From the NCBI GenBank assembly GCA_011799875.1, contig CM022297.1, positions 542,796,432 through 542,860,431 on the forward strand: 64,000 nt of DNA, in the 5' to 3' direction. This document shows positions 1 to 10,238 of this stretch, piece after piece; within the stretch, counting starts at the first letter, position 1, and every line of letters starts with the position of its first letter. Both the position numbers and the translations under genes were made by a program. Source of the DNA: Thinopyrum elongatum (taxonomy: Eukaryota; Streptophyta; Magnoliopsida; Poales; Poaceae). The notes beneath the pieces were generated by a model that saw only the letters and a program-made list of their open reading frames with translations, did no database searches and was not told the origin of the DNA.

Positions 1-1737
1 GATCCAATGTCCCCTATTTTGTTCAACATTGTGGTTGACATGTTGGCAATTCTCATAGGAAGGGCAAAGGAGGCCGGTCAGGTGGGTGGCTTGGTGCCTA
101 ACCTAGTTGATGGGGGTGTGTCCATTCTACAATACGCTGATGATACAATCATCTTTATGGAGCATGACTTGGCAAAAGCGAGAAATATGAAGCTGGTGTT
201 ATGCTTATTTGAACAATTGTCCGGATTAAAGATTAACTTTCATAAAAGCGAGTTGTTCTGCTTTGGTAGAGCCAAGGAGGAACAAGAGGCTTATAGGCAA
301 TTGTTTGGATGTGAATTGGGGGCTTTACCTTTTACTTACCTAGGTATACCCATTCACCATCGTAAGCTAACAAACAGAGAGTGGAAATGCATCGAGGATC
401 GGTTTGAGAAGAAACATAGTTGCTGGAAGGGCAAACTTATGTCTTATGGAGGCCGGTTGATTCTTATTAATTCGGTGCTCACGAGTATGCCGATGTTCCT
501 ATTATCTTTCTTTGAAGTTCTAGTTGGGGTTAGGAAAAGGCTGGACTTCTACCGATCAAGATTTTTTTGGCAGAGTGATGAACTAAAGAGAAAGTATCGA
601 CTCGCCAAGTGGGATATTATTTGTAGACCAAAGGACCAAGGGGGTCTGGGTGTTGAGAACCTTGAGGTCAAGAACAGATGCCTGCTCAGTAAGTGGTCAT
701 ATAAGCTATCGGTTGAGACTGACGCAACTTGGGCGCAGATTCTCCGTAACAAGTATCTGCATTCCAAGACTTTGTCTCAGGTGACAGTGAGACCAACTGA
801 TTCGCCGTTTTGGAAGGGGCTTATGAGAGTTAAGGCAACCTTCTTTAATAGAACAAAGTTTATCGTCGGTGATGGCAACGATACCCGTTTCTGGGAGGAT
901 ACTTGGCTTGGTGATACACCATTGGCGCTCCAGTACCCGACCCTGTATCGTATTGTTCAGCGACGTGATGCGCTAGTTGCAACGATTATGCAGTCCATTC
1001 CCCTTAATATCCAATTTCGGAGGGTGCTTGTTGGTGATAGATGGGAAGCATGGCTTCATCTGGTGAGTAGACTGATGGAGGTTCAGCTAGCTCATCAGCC
1101 CGATCAGTTGTGTTGGAAACTTACTAGGTCTGGACAATTTACGGTTAAGTCGATGTACATCGATGTTATTAACTCCAGTGTCATTCCTAGTTCCAAACAT
1201 GTTTGGAAAGTAAAAGTTCCTTTGAAAATTAAAGTGTTTATGTGGTTTATACATAAACAAGTCATTTTAACAAAGGACAACTTGGTTAAGCGCAATTGGA
1301 CAGGATCTACTAGGTGTAGTTTCTGTGATCGGGACGAGACCATTAAGCATCTCTTCTTTGAGTGCCCATTGGCGAGAATTTTGTGGCGCACCGTGCAAAT
1401 TGCCTTTAACATTACTCCTCCGAGTTCGGTCGGTTCGTTATTTGGAACGTGGCTTGATGGGATAGAGTCCGATACAGCTAGACACATTCGTGTAGGAGTT
1501 TGTGCGTTGTTATGGGCAATTTGGAATTGCAGAAATGATTTGGCTTTTAACAGAACAACAACTATTCATTTTTTGCAGGTTTTATTCCGTGCTACGGCAC
1601 TGATCCGTATGTGGTCCTTACTCACTCCGACGGAGGCCAGGGAGCGTTTGGTTACTGGATCTCTCCGGTGGGAGATGGTAGCGCGGGATATCTTCAACCG
1701 GTTTGGATGGCGGTCATGTAATAGGATAGGCGATTAG
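1..1737 (+). CDS. LINE non-LTR retrotransposon ORF2, C-terminal part (reverse transcriptase and zf-RVT)
   Basis: Reading frame open from the window edge, so the 5' part lies outside. It begins within the RT core (G-D-P-M-S-P-I-L-F-N type motif) and carries the catalytic YADD box at residues 43-46 counted from the first Met at position 7. The thumb/connection region follows (YLGIPI, GGRLILINSVL, the WQS/GGLGVENL block typical of plant LINEs). A zf-RVT zinc finger lies near the end with C437-x2-C440, H448 and C453. There is no RNase H domain after zf-RVT, unlike the minus-strand LINE further right. Known role of the family: target-primed reverse transcription in the nucleus. The 576 visible codons have no stop or frameshift, so this is a fairly young copy. 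The stop is TAG at 1735-1737. Confidence 0.93.
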   Translation, partial: DPMSPILFNIVVDMLAILIGRAKEAGQVGGLVPNLVDGGVSILQYADDTIIFMEHDLAKARNMKLVLCLFEQLSGLKINFHKSELFCFGRAKEEQEAYRQLFGCELGALPFTYLGIPIHHRKLTNREWKCIEDRFEKKHSCWKGKLMSYGGRLILINSVLTSMPMFLLSFFEVLVGVRKRLDFYRSRFFWQSDELKRKYRLAKWDIICRPKDQGGLGVENLEVKNRCLLSKWSYKLSVETDATWAQILRNKYLHSKTLSQVTVRPTDSPFWKGLMRVKATFFNRTKFIVGDGNDTRFWEDTWLGDTPLALQYPTLYRIVQRRDALVATIMQSIPLNIQFRRVLVGDRWEAWLHLVSRLMEVQLAHQPDQLCWKLTRSGQFTVKSMYIDVINSSVIPSSKHVWKVKVPLKIKVFMWFIHKQVILTKDNLVKRNWTGSTRCSFCDRDETIKHLFFECPLARILWRTVQIAFNITPPSSVGSLFGTWLDGIESDTARHIRVGVCALLWAIWNCRNDLAFNRTTTIHFLQVLFRATALIRMWSLLTPTEARERLVTGSLRWEMVARDIFNRFGWRSCNRIGD

Positions 1738-1930
1738 TTTTCCTATCTTTATTTTGCCAGCCGGTTGTGACTTTATGGCCTTGTTATTTTTGGCGTTGAG
1801 GCTCTCTGTGAGCTAGCCTTTATTTTGTTTCACGACTTTAAGATCTTGTTGAACCTATTTTATTTATCAATGTGGCCGTATGCATCGTTCTGATGCAGAG
1901 GCCGGGGAGTCCCCCTTTTCGAAAAAAAAA
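1738..1930 (+). other. LINE 3' UTR and poly(A) tail
   Basis: Follows the LINE stop codon directly. It ends with a GC-rich block (cagaggccggggagtccc) and then an A-run at 1922-1930, a layout common at the 3' ends of plant LINEs. The array repeat unit begins right after the A-run, so this LINE inserted into the tandem array. The 5' flank, needed to see a target duplication, is outside the window. Confidence 0.85.
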
Positions 1931-1933
1931 TTT

Positions 1934-3623
1934 GTCTCGTGTCAAATGTGTCATCTTCATAGTACGTTCATTTATTTCTTTATTAGTTGCAATGTTGACA
2001 CGACGAAAAAGGTCATGATGCGGGTGGTGTTTTGGCTTGATGGTTCACGTCATCTATGTCAAGTGACTCATTGTTCCGATTGTTCCTCACGTCTGGCATT
2101 CCAACTTTTTTTTCTTTCTGAAAGGTGATTGGAAACTTGAAAGCGAGGATAAGTTGTGTTATGGGTCATGTAGGGCGGATAGGGAGAGAGGTGGCGAGCC
2201 CATACATATAAGTGTGTGGTTCAGTGTGTGGGCCCAACCATGCATGTCTTGTTTTGCCTAGATTTGGTTGTTCCTTGATTCATTATGTCGTTTGTGTGAC
2301 ATGCTTTCTTGACACTTTCATGTACGTGAGTTTTATTTCCATCTTCTATTTTCCTTTTTGTTATCCTTCTACAAACATATTTTCCCCTTATTTCTTTTCC
2401 TATTTCTTAATGTTTATTTGTTTTTACTCTCCTTTTCCATTTTCCATTCTGTTTTCTTTCTACAAGCATTTTTTCCATTATCAATTTTTATTATATATTA
2501 GTACAGTATATCTGACTAATGGATCTCTCAAAATAATCTCACTGATGGGAAATTGTTCGGCCTTCGACAATGGAACTCAAGTTCCCACCTACTCTTATAG
2601 TGAGAATACTCAAAATGATGTATTCTAAGTTTCCATTATGTTTTTTGTTTTTCCTTCTACAACCATCCACTTTTTCTATACTCTATATGTGTTGGTTCTC
2701 CTTCTATACTAGTACTAGTAGAAAAATATATCCCACTGACATATCAAAACAAAAATCTCGCTAATTGCAAAATGTCTCCTTATTTGGTGATGGAATAAAT
2801 AACGCTTACGTTTAATTCACGATGAATGTGTTTTCAAATTAGCACATCGAAAACACTATTCAATAATAGACCACATGTCTTTCTTCGAAGCTTCTTACAC
2901 TAGTAGGGCGTTGGGTTGTCTTGTCCAATGCGGTTTTGGTTGGCTTGACATGAGACGATCATGGGTCTGCGTCTAAAGAGTGTAGTCTTGATTGTATAGT
3001 CCTTTGTTTCTCTGATAGTAGCAATTTTGACATGACGAAGAAGACCATGAAGCGGGTGATGTTTTGCCTCGATGGTTCCCGTGGGTTCCCGTCCTCTATG
3101 TCGAGTGACCCATTACTTCGATCTTTCCTTTTTGTATCTCTTTATGGTTTGTTTGTTTCTCTTTCCTATTTTTGTTTTCCCTTTTTGTTTTTCCTTCTAC
3201 AACCATCCATTTTTTTCTCTAGTCTATATGTGTTGGTTTTCCTTCTAAACTAGTAGTACAATATATATCTCACTAATGTTTTCCTTTTTATGTTTTCCTT
3301 GTATAAGCATCTTTTTTTTCTAATGCCTATATGTATTTTTTTTCTTCCATATTTAATACACTAATAGGCCCCTCAAGAAAATAAAGGTCTCCTTGATCAT
3401 CCTTCAACGAAGTCTCCTTGTTCAACCTTCGACGATGGAACTCAAGTCCCCACCTACTCTTATATGTTTACTAATTCTCGACGAATATGTGATTCCAAAT
3501 TAGACTTTTCAACATATGGCTACATGTCTTCTTTCATATTTGCTTATGCCAAAAAGGTCCATTGGGTTGTCTTGTCCGATACGGTTCTGGTTGGCTGGAA
3601 GGCGAGGCGGATCATGAGTTTGT
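1934..3623 (+). repeat. Array unit 1 (long half about 1934-2967, short half about 2968-3623)
   Basis: First complete unit; its left edge touches the LINE poly(A). The short half starts at the diverged anchor catgggtctgcgtctaaag, homologous to catgagtttgtgtctcgtg at the start of the long half. Confidence 0.8.
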
Positions 3624-5314
3624 GTCTCGTGTCAAATGTGTCGTCTTCACAGTACGTTCATTTATTTCTTTGTTAGTTGCAATGTTGACACGACGAAAAA
3701 GATCATGATGCTGGTGGTGTTTTGGCTTGATGGTTCACGTCATCTATGTCGAGTGACTCATTGTTCCGATTGTTCCTCACGTCTGGCATTCCAACTTTTT
3801 TTTTCTGAAAGGTGATTGGAAACTTGAAAGCGAGGATAAGTTGTGTCATGGGTCATGTAGGGCGGATAGGGAGAGAGGTGGCAAGCCCATACATATAAGC
3901 GTGTGGTTCAGTGTGTGGGCCCAACCATGCATGTCTTGTTTTGCCTAGATTTGGTTGTTCCTTGATTCATTATGTCGTTTGTGTGACATGCTTTCTTGAC
4001 ACTTTCATGTACGTGAGTTTTATTTCCATCTTCTATTTTCCTTTTTGTTATCCTTCTACAAGCATATTTTCCCCGTATTTCTTTTTCTATTTCTTAATGT
4101 TTATTTGTTTTTACTCTCCTTTTCCATTTTCCATTCTGTTTTCTTTCTACAAGCATTTTTTCCATTATCAATTTTTATTATATATTAGTACAGTATATCT
4201 GACTAATGGATCCCTCAAAATAATCTCAGTGATGGGAAATTGTTCGGCCTTCGACAATGGAACTCAAGTTCCCACCTACTCTTATAGTGAGAATACTCAA
4301 AATGATGTATTCTAAGTTTCCATTATGTTTTTTTGTTTTTCCTTCTACAACCAGCCACTTTTTCTCTACTCTATATGTGTTGGTTCTCCTTCTATACTAG
4401 TACTAGCAGAAAAATATATCCCACTGACGTATCAAAACAAAAATCTCGCTAATTGCAAAATGTCTCCTTATTCGGTGATGGAATAAATCACGCTTACGTT
4501 TAATTCACGATGAATGTGTTTTCAAATTAGCACAACGAAAACACTATTCAATAATAGACCACATGTCTTTCTTCGAAGCTTCTTACACTAGTAGGGCATT
4601 GGGTTGTCTTGTCCAATGCGGTTTTGGTTGGCTTGACATGAGACGATCATGGGTCTGCGTCTAAAGAGTGTAGTCTTGATTGTACAGTCCTTTGTTTCTC
4701 TGATAGTAGCAATTTTGACATGACGAAGAAGACCATGAAGCGGGTGATGTTTTGCCTCGATGGTTCCCGTGGGTTCCCGTCCTCTATGTCGAGTGACCCA
4801 TTACTTCGATCTTTCCTTTTTGTATCTCTTTATGGTTTGTTTGTTTCTCTTTCCTATTTTTGTTTTCCCTTTTTGTTTTTCCTTCTACAACCATCCATTT
4901 TTTTCTCTAGTCTATATGTGTTGGTTTTCCTTCTAAACTAGTAGTACAATATATATTTCACTATTGTTTTCCTTTTTATGTTTTCCTTGTATAAGCATCT
5001 TTTTTTTCTAATGCCTATATGTATTTTTTTCTTCCATATTTAATACACTAATAGGCCCCTCAAGAAAATAAAGGTCTCCTTGATCATCCTTCAACGAAGT
5101 CTCCTTGTTCAACCTTCGACGATGGAACTCAAATCCCCACCTACTCTTATATGTTTACTAATTCTCGACGAATATGTGATTCCAAATTAGACTTTTCAAC
5201 TGATGGCTACATGTCTTCTTTCATATTTTCTTATGCCAAAAAGGTCCATTGGGTTGTCTTGTCCGATACGGTTCTGGTTGGTTGGCTGGAAGGCGAGGCG
5301 GATCATGAGTTTGT
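3624..5314 (+). repeat. Array unit 2
   Basis: Differs from unit 1 at scattered single bases (for example cattgggttgtc for cgttgggttgtc near 4598) and by small indels in T-runs. The long half and short half are in the same order. Confidence 0.8.
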
Positions 5315-6995
5315 GTCTCGTGTCAAATGTGTCGTCTTCACAGTACGTTCATTTATTTCTTTGTTAGTTGCAATGTTGACACGACGAAAAAGATCATGAT
5401 GCTGGTGGTGTTTTGGCTTGATGGTTCACGTCATCTATGTCGAGTGACTCATTGTTCCGATTGTTCCTCACGTCTGGCATTCCAACTTTGTTTTTCTGAA
5501 AGGCGATTGGAAACTTGAAAGCCAGGATAAGTTGTGTCATGGGTCATGTAGGGCGGATAGGGAGAGAGGTGGCGAGCCCATACATATAAGCGTGTGGTTC
5601 AGTGTGTGGGCCCAACCATGCATGTCTTGTTTTGCCTAGATTTGGTTGTTCCTTGATTCATTATGTCGTTTGTGTGACATGCTTTCTTGACACTTTCATG
5701 TAAGTGAGTTTTATTTCCATCTTCTATTTTCCTTTTTGTTATCCTTCTACAAGCATATTTTCCCCTTATTTCTTTTTCTATTTCTTAATGTTTATTTGTT
5801 TTTACTCTCCTTTTCCATTTTCCATTCTGTTTTCTTTCTACAAGCATTTTTTTCATTATCAATTTTTATTATATATTAGTACAGTATATCTGACTAATGG
5901 ATCCCTCAAAATAATCTCAGTGATGGGAAATTGTTCGGCCTTCGACAATGGAACTCAAGTTCCCACCTACTCTTATAGTGAGAATACTCAAAATGATGTA
6001 TTCTAAGTTTCCATTATGTTTTTTTGTTTTTCCTTCTACAACCAGCCACTTTTTCTCTACTCTATATGTGTTGGTTCTCCTTCTATACTAGTACTAGCAG
6101 AAAAATATATCCCACTGACGTATCAAAACAAAAATCTCTCTAATTGCAAAATGTCTCCTTATTCGGTGATGAAATAAATCACGCTTACGTTTAATTCACG
6201 ATGAATGTGTTTTCAAATTAGCACAACGAAAACACTATTCAATAATAGACCACATGTCTTTCTTCGAAGCTTCTTACACTAGTAGGGAATTGGGTTGTCT
6301 TGTCCAATGAGGTTTTGGTTGGCTTGACATGAGACGATCATGGGTCTGCGTCTAAAGAGTGTAGTCTTGATTGTACAGTCCTTTGTTTCTCTGATAGTAG
6401 CAATTTTGACATGACAAGAAGACCATGAAGCGGGTGATGTTTTACCTCGATGGTTCCCGTCCTATATGTCGAGTGACCCATTACTTCGATCTTTCCTTTT
6501 TGTATCTCTTTATGGTTTGTTTGTTTCTCTTTCCTATTTTTGTTTTCCTTTTTTGTTTTTCCTTCTACAACCATCCATTTTTTTCTCTAGTCTATATGTG
6601 TTGGTTTTCCTTCTAAACTAGTAGTACAATATATATCTCACTATTTTTTTTCTTTTTATGTTTTCCTTGTACAAGCATCTTTTTTTTCTAATGCATATAT
6701 GTATTTTTTTTCTTCCATATTTAATACACTAATAGACCCCTCAAGAAAATAAAGGTCTCCTTCATCATCCTTCAACGAAGTCTCCTTGTTCAACCTTCGA
6801 CGATGGAACTCAAGTCCCCACCTACTCTTATATGTTTACTAATTCTCGACGAATATGTGATTCCAAATTAGACTTTTCAACTGATGGCTACATGTCTTCT
6901 TTCATATTTGCTTATGCCAAAAAGGTCCATTGGGTTGTCTTGTCCGATACGGTTCTGGTTGGTTGGCTGGAAGGCGAGGCGGATCATGAGTTTGT
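5315..6995 (+). repeat. Array unit 3
   Basis: Nearly identical to unit 2. A G-to-A change near 5703 turns the recurring frame's TAC into TAA, which argues against selection on that frame. A 9-bp phrase (gggttcccg) duplicated in units 1 and 2 near 3081 and 4770 is single here (near 6455). Confidence 0.8.
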
Positions 6996-8594
6996 GTCTC
7001 GTGTCAAATGTGTCGTCTTCACAGTACGTTCATTTATTTCTTTGTTAGTTGCAATGTTGACACGACGAAAAAGATCATGGTGCTGGTGGTGTTTTGGCTT
7101 GATGGTTCACGTCATCTATGTCGAGTGACTCATTGTTCCGATTGTTCCTCACGTCTGGCATTCCAACTTTTTTCTAAAAGGCGATTGGAAACTTGAAAGC
7201 CAGGATAAGTTGTGTCATGGGTCATGTAGGGCGGATAGGGAGAGAGGTGGCGAGCCCATCCATATAAGCGTCTGGTTGAGTGTGTAGGCTCACCCATGCA
7301 CAGTGGCGGAGCCAGGAAAATCAAATTGGGAGGGTCAAACGTTGCTAAACCTTGTTTGGGAGGGCCAGATCATTAAAATGCATTGTTTTAACAGCAAAAA
7401 AGTCAATGTTTACACTAGTATTAGGCCTAAACCAGTGACATTAGGGGGGGCCAGGGCCCCTTCTGGTCCCCCCTGTCTCTGCTACTGCCCATGCATGTCT
7501 TGTTTTGCCTAGATTTGGTTGTTCCTTCATTCATTTTGTCGTTCGCGTAACATGCTTTCTCGACACTTTCCTGTACGTGCGTTTTATTTCCATCTTCTGT
7601 TCCTTTTTGTTATCCTTCTACAAGCATACCTTGTTTCCTTATTTATTTTTCTATTTCTTAATGTTTATTTAGCTTTACTTTCCTTTTCCATTTTCCATTC
7701 CGTTTTCTTTCTACAAGCATTTTTTCCATTATTAATTTGTATTCTATATTAGTACAAATATATCTCACAAATGGATCCGTCAAAATAATCTCACTAATGG
7801 GAAATTGTTCGGCCTTCGACAATGAAACTCAAGTTCCCATCTATACTCTTATAGTGAGAATACTCAAAATGATGTAGTCTCATTTTCCATTATGTTTTCA
7901 TTTTTTGTTTTTTCTTCTACAACCATCCATTTTTTTTCTCTATTCTATATGTGTTGGTTCTCCTTCTACACTGGTACTAGTAGAAAAATATATCCCACTA
8001 ACGGATCAAAACGAAAACCTCGCTAATGCATTATGTCTCCTTGTTCGCCGATGGAATACATCACGCTTACGTTTAATTTGCACCGAATATGTTTTAAATT
8101 AGCACGCGAAAATACTGTTTGATAATAGACCGGATGTCTTTCTTCGAAGCTTCTTACACTAGTAGGGCATTGGGTTGTCTTGTCCAATGTGGTTTTGGTT
8201 GGCTGGGATGTGAGACAGATCATGGGTCTGGGTCTCAAGTGTCTAGTTTTGGTCGTATGGTCCTTTTTTCTTTGCTAATAGCAATTTTGACATGACAAAG
8301 AAGACCATGAAGTGTGGTGATGTTTCGCCTGGATGGTTCCCGTCCTCTATGTCGAGTGACTCATTGTTTTGATTGTTCCTCACGTCTGGCATTTCCAACT
8401 TTTTTCTGAAAGGTGATTGGAAACTTGAAAGCCAGGATAGCTTGTGTTGGTCATGTCGGGCGGATAGGGAGGGAGGTGGCGAGCCTATCCATATAAGCGT
8501 GTGGTTGAGTGTGTGGGCCCACCAATGTATGTCTTGTTTTGCCTAAATTTGGTTGTTCCTTGATTCATTTTGTCGTTCGCGTGACATGCTTTCC
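6996..8594 (+). repeat. Array unit 4, diverged, with MITE insertion and a fused second half
   Basis: Follows unit 3 in phase but is more diverged and is split by the MITE at 7301-7487. Its short half (from about 8218) does not continue as in other units. After the tgtcgagtgac phrase it runs into long-half sequence (tcacgtctggcatttcc, then the gatagggaggg and tgttttgcctaaatttggtt blocks). This is what an unequal crossover between halves would leave. It ends abruptly at the GC-rich fragment at 8594. Confidence 0.75.
7301..7487. mobile_element. 187-bp hAT-type MITE
   Basis: The element starts cagtggcggagccagg and ends cctgtctctgctactg. The reverse complement of the end matches the start with three mismatches over 16 bases. 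Both sides carry a perfect 8-bp direct repeat, cccatgca (7293-7300 and 7488-7495), and array units 1-3 have a single near-copy at that place (aaccatgca). An 8-bp target duplication with CA.GG-type ends is diagnostic of hAT elements. No ORF; non-autonomous. Confidence 0.9.
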
Positions 8595-8818
8595 CGCGGT
8601 ACAACCTGTTCCTCCCACAGCAGCCCCAACATGCACAGGAGGTTGTGGCGGCCATGACCGCGGCGAACCCCAACTTCACCACGGAGCAGCGTGCAATCTA
8701 CGAGGTCATCCGCGCTCAAGCCGCCGCTCGCCAGGAAGCGGCCGCCGCGGACGCAGCTACAGCGATCGCGGACGAGAGCAACGCCAGTTGCGCCCACCAC
8801 TCCATTTATTTAGGATAA
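8594..8818 (+). pseudogene. GC-rich ORF fragment, probably captured by a transposon
   Basis: A sharp composition change from the AT-rich array to GC-rich sequence. The frame starting at 8594 is open for 74 codons to TAA at 8816 and reads as an Ala/Glu/Gln-rich helix-like peptide (includes QEVVAAMTAANPNF and AIYEVIRAQAAARQEAAAAD). There is no start codon at the left edge and no recognisable domain. The last codons run into the R module. The style (Ala-rich, third-position GC) resembles the split pseudogene at 19745-24411. I do not recognise the source gene; it could equally be a piece of a transposon accessory ORF. Confidence 0.5.
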
Positions 8819-9703
8819 AGCGCATAAACATATAATCCATTTAAGAACCGTTCCACAAACGACAATGTATCGTTCTTTGGTGGTCTTTGTCCCTGGCACT
8901 TGGAATGGCGCGAAATAAGCCGGAATAAAGCATGATATAGATGGTTCCAGCGAGAGGTTTCAAGATTTGGATATCCTGGTTCATTTCTTCAGCCCGTCGG
9001 AGTTGCCTTCGTGTTTTTCAACTAAAATTGACTTCAAGACAATTAACATCAGTCGATTTTAATAATCGGATAATGTCTTGGGGGAGTATTGTCTTTAACA
9101 ATGGGCACACAAGACCGACTATTTGAAAGTTGCCTTCAAGATAATTAACACCTGTCGATTTTACCAACCGTTGGAGTGGAACAACGTGGTGCAAAAATAT
9201 AGACAGGTGACTGGCGACAGAAGACTCTCTCTATACTGATCGTGCATACTACTTGTGTAGAGGAACGTCAGCCGTTACGACCGAACGTGCGTGCTCCTGG
9301 AAACGCGCAGGACACACGGCGACACGAGGCCCACGGGCAGTCGGTACGTGCACCTTTTTTAGGATTATTTTATAGTAAAATAATGGCACTACGCGCCGAG
9401 ATGATGATCAGTGTTCTAGTAGTTCAGTGACACGGCTAATCAAGGCTTTGACACCATCATATGATTGATTAGTAGTACTCCCGCTACTAGTAGTTCCGGC
9501 CAGGTTGGGATAGCTCCGGCATGAACATCGATTATTGTAATCGATTATTATAATGTGTAGTACTGATTTGCTTCTCTACCCCAGACAGCGGCAGCTCCAG
9601 GGGAGTACGTTTTGCTGCTCATCCTTTTGTCCCTTCCCAAGTCAACTCCAGCTCTATTCTGTCTTCCAGGGTACCAATTCATCCGCAGCTCCAAGGGTCC
9701 TGA
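8811..9703 (+). repeat. R module, copy 1
   Basis: Non-coding stretch beginning taggataaagcgcataaac. Its close relatives are at 19053-19530 (left half only) and 35617-36450 (full length). It contains no long frame. A palindromic AT-rich phrase, atcgattattgtaatcgat, lies at about 9529-9547. It ends at the target site of the Harbinger-like element. Copies 1 and 3 carry that element at exactly the same base. Nature unknown; it may be part of a larger decayed element. Confidence 0.75.
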
Positions 9704-9912
9704 GGCTAACTCCACCCCAAACGGACGTTCCTTATGTCCGGATTTCGTTTGTTTGGAGATGACAATGGGGTCGTGTCCGTCCGGATTCGTGGATGCGGCG
9801 GCCGTGCACCCAACGCGCAGCCGTTTTCCAGCCGCATCTTGTCCCCGTGCCATGCAAAAGTGAGAAACAGAGGATTTAAAGTCGCGGCCGCGGTTCGCAC
9901 TAGTTCACGTCG

Positions 9913-10215
9913 GCCGGCAACACAGCCGGCGGCCTACAGTCTAACGCCGGCAACACAGCCGGCGGCCTACAGTCTAATGCCGGCAACACAGCCAGTGGGT
10001 GGCATAGGAGCCAGCCTTCAAAATGACATGTTTCACGCCGGCAACAAAGCCAGCGGCCGGCACAGGAGCCAGCCTTCAGAATGGACAAGTTTTGTCGCCG
10101 GCAACAAAGCCGGCGTCCGGCACAGGAGCCAGCCTTCAAAAGAGACAAGTTTTGTCGCCGGCAACAAAGCCAGCGGCCGGCACAGGAGGCAGCCTTCAAA
10201 AAGGACCGCCATCGC
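9913..10215 (+). repeat. Minisatellite with 33-bp and 60-bp units
   Basis: The phrase gccggcaaca recurs at 9913, 9946 and 9979 (33-bp steps) and at 10037, 10097 and 10157 (58-60-bp steps). The longer units add cacaggagccagccttcaaa and gacaagttttgtc. It lies near one end of the Harbinger-like element, downstream of the ORF1 stop. The copy at 36673-36905 has the same motif with fewer 33-bp units. Confidence 0.85.
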
Positions 10216-10238
10216 GACCATCGCGGCCGAGGTCTCAC

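Larger units (their letters stand above)
1931..8594 (+). repeat. AT-rich tandem array, 1.69-kb dimeric repeat unit
   Basis: The anchor gtctcgtgtcaaatgtgt recurs at 1934, 3624, 5315 and 6996, giving periods of 1690, 1691 and 1681 bp. Units 1-3 are nearly identical; unit 4 is more diverged and carries an insertion. Each unit contains two related halves: the phrase around ggttc-c/a-cgt...ctatgtcgagtgac occurs near 2045, 3080, 3735, 4767, 5425, 6455, 7105 and 8340, alternating about 1030 and 655 bp apart once the 195-bp insertion in unit 4 is subtracted. Short T-rich phrases such as ccttctacaagcat recur several times inside each half. Overlapping frames of up to 138 codons repeat with the units but are T-rich and broken in one unit, so I do not call them genes. 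Family unknown to me. Confidence 0.9.

Noticed and set aside
2212..2628. 138-codon frame repeated in units 2 and 3 (3911-4315, 5704-6006)
   Set aside because: T-rich, Phe/Tyr/Ser-heavy, conserved only because the units are near-identical; interrupted by a stop in unit 3 and by the MITE in unit 4.
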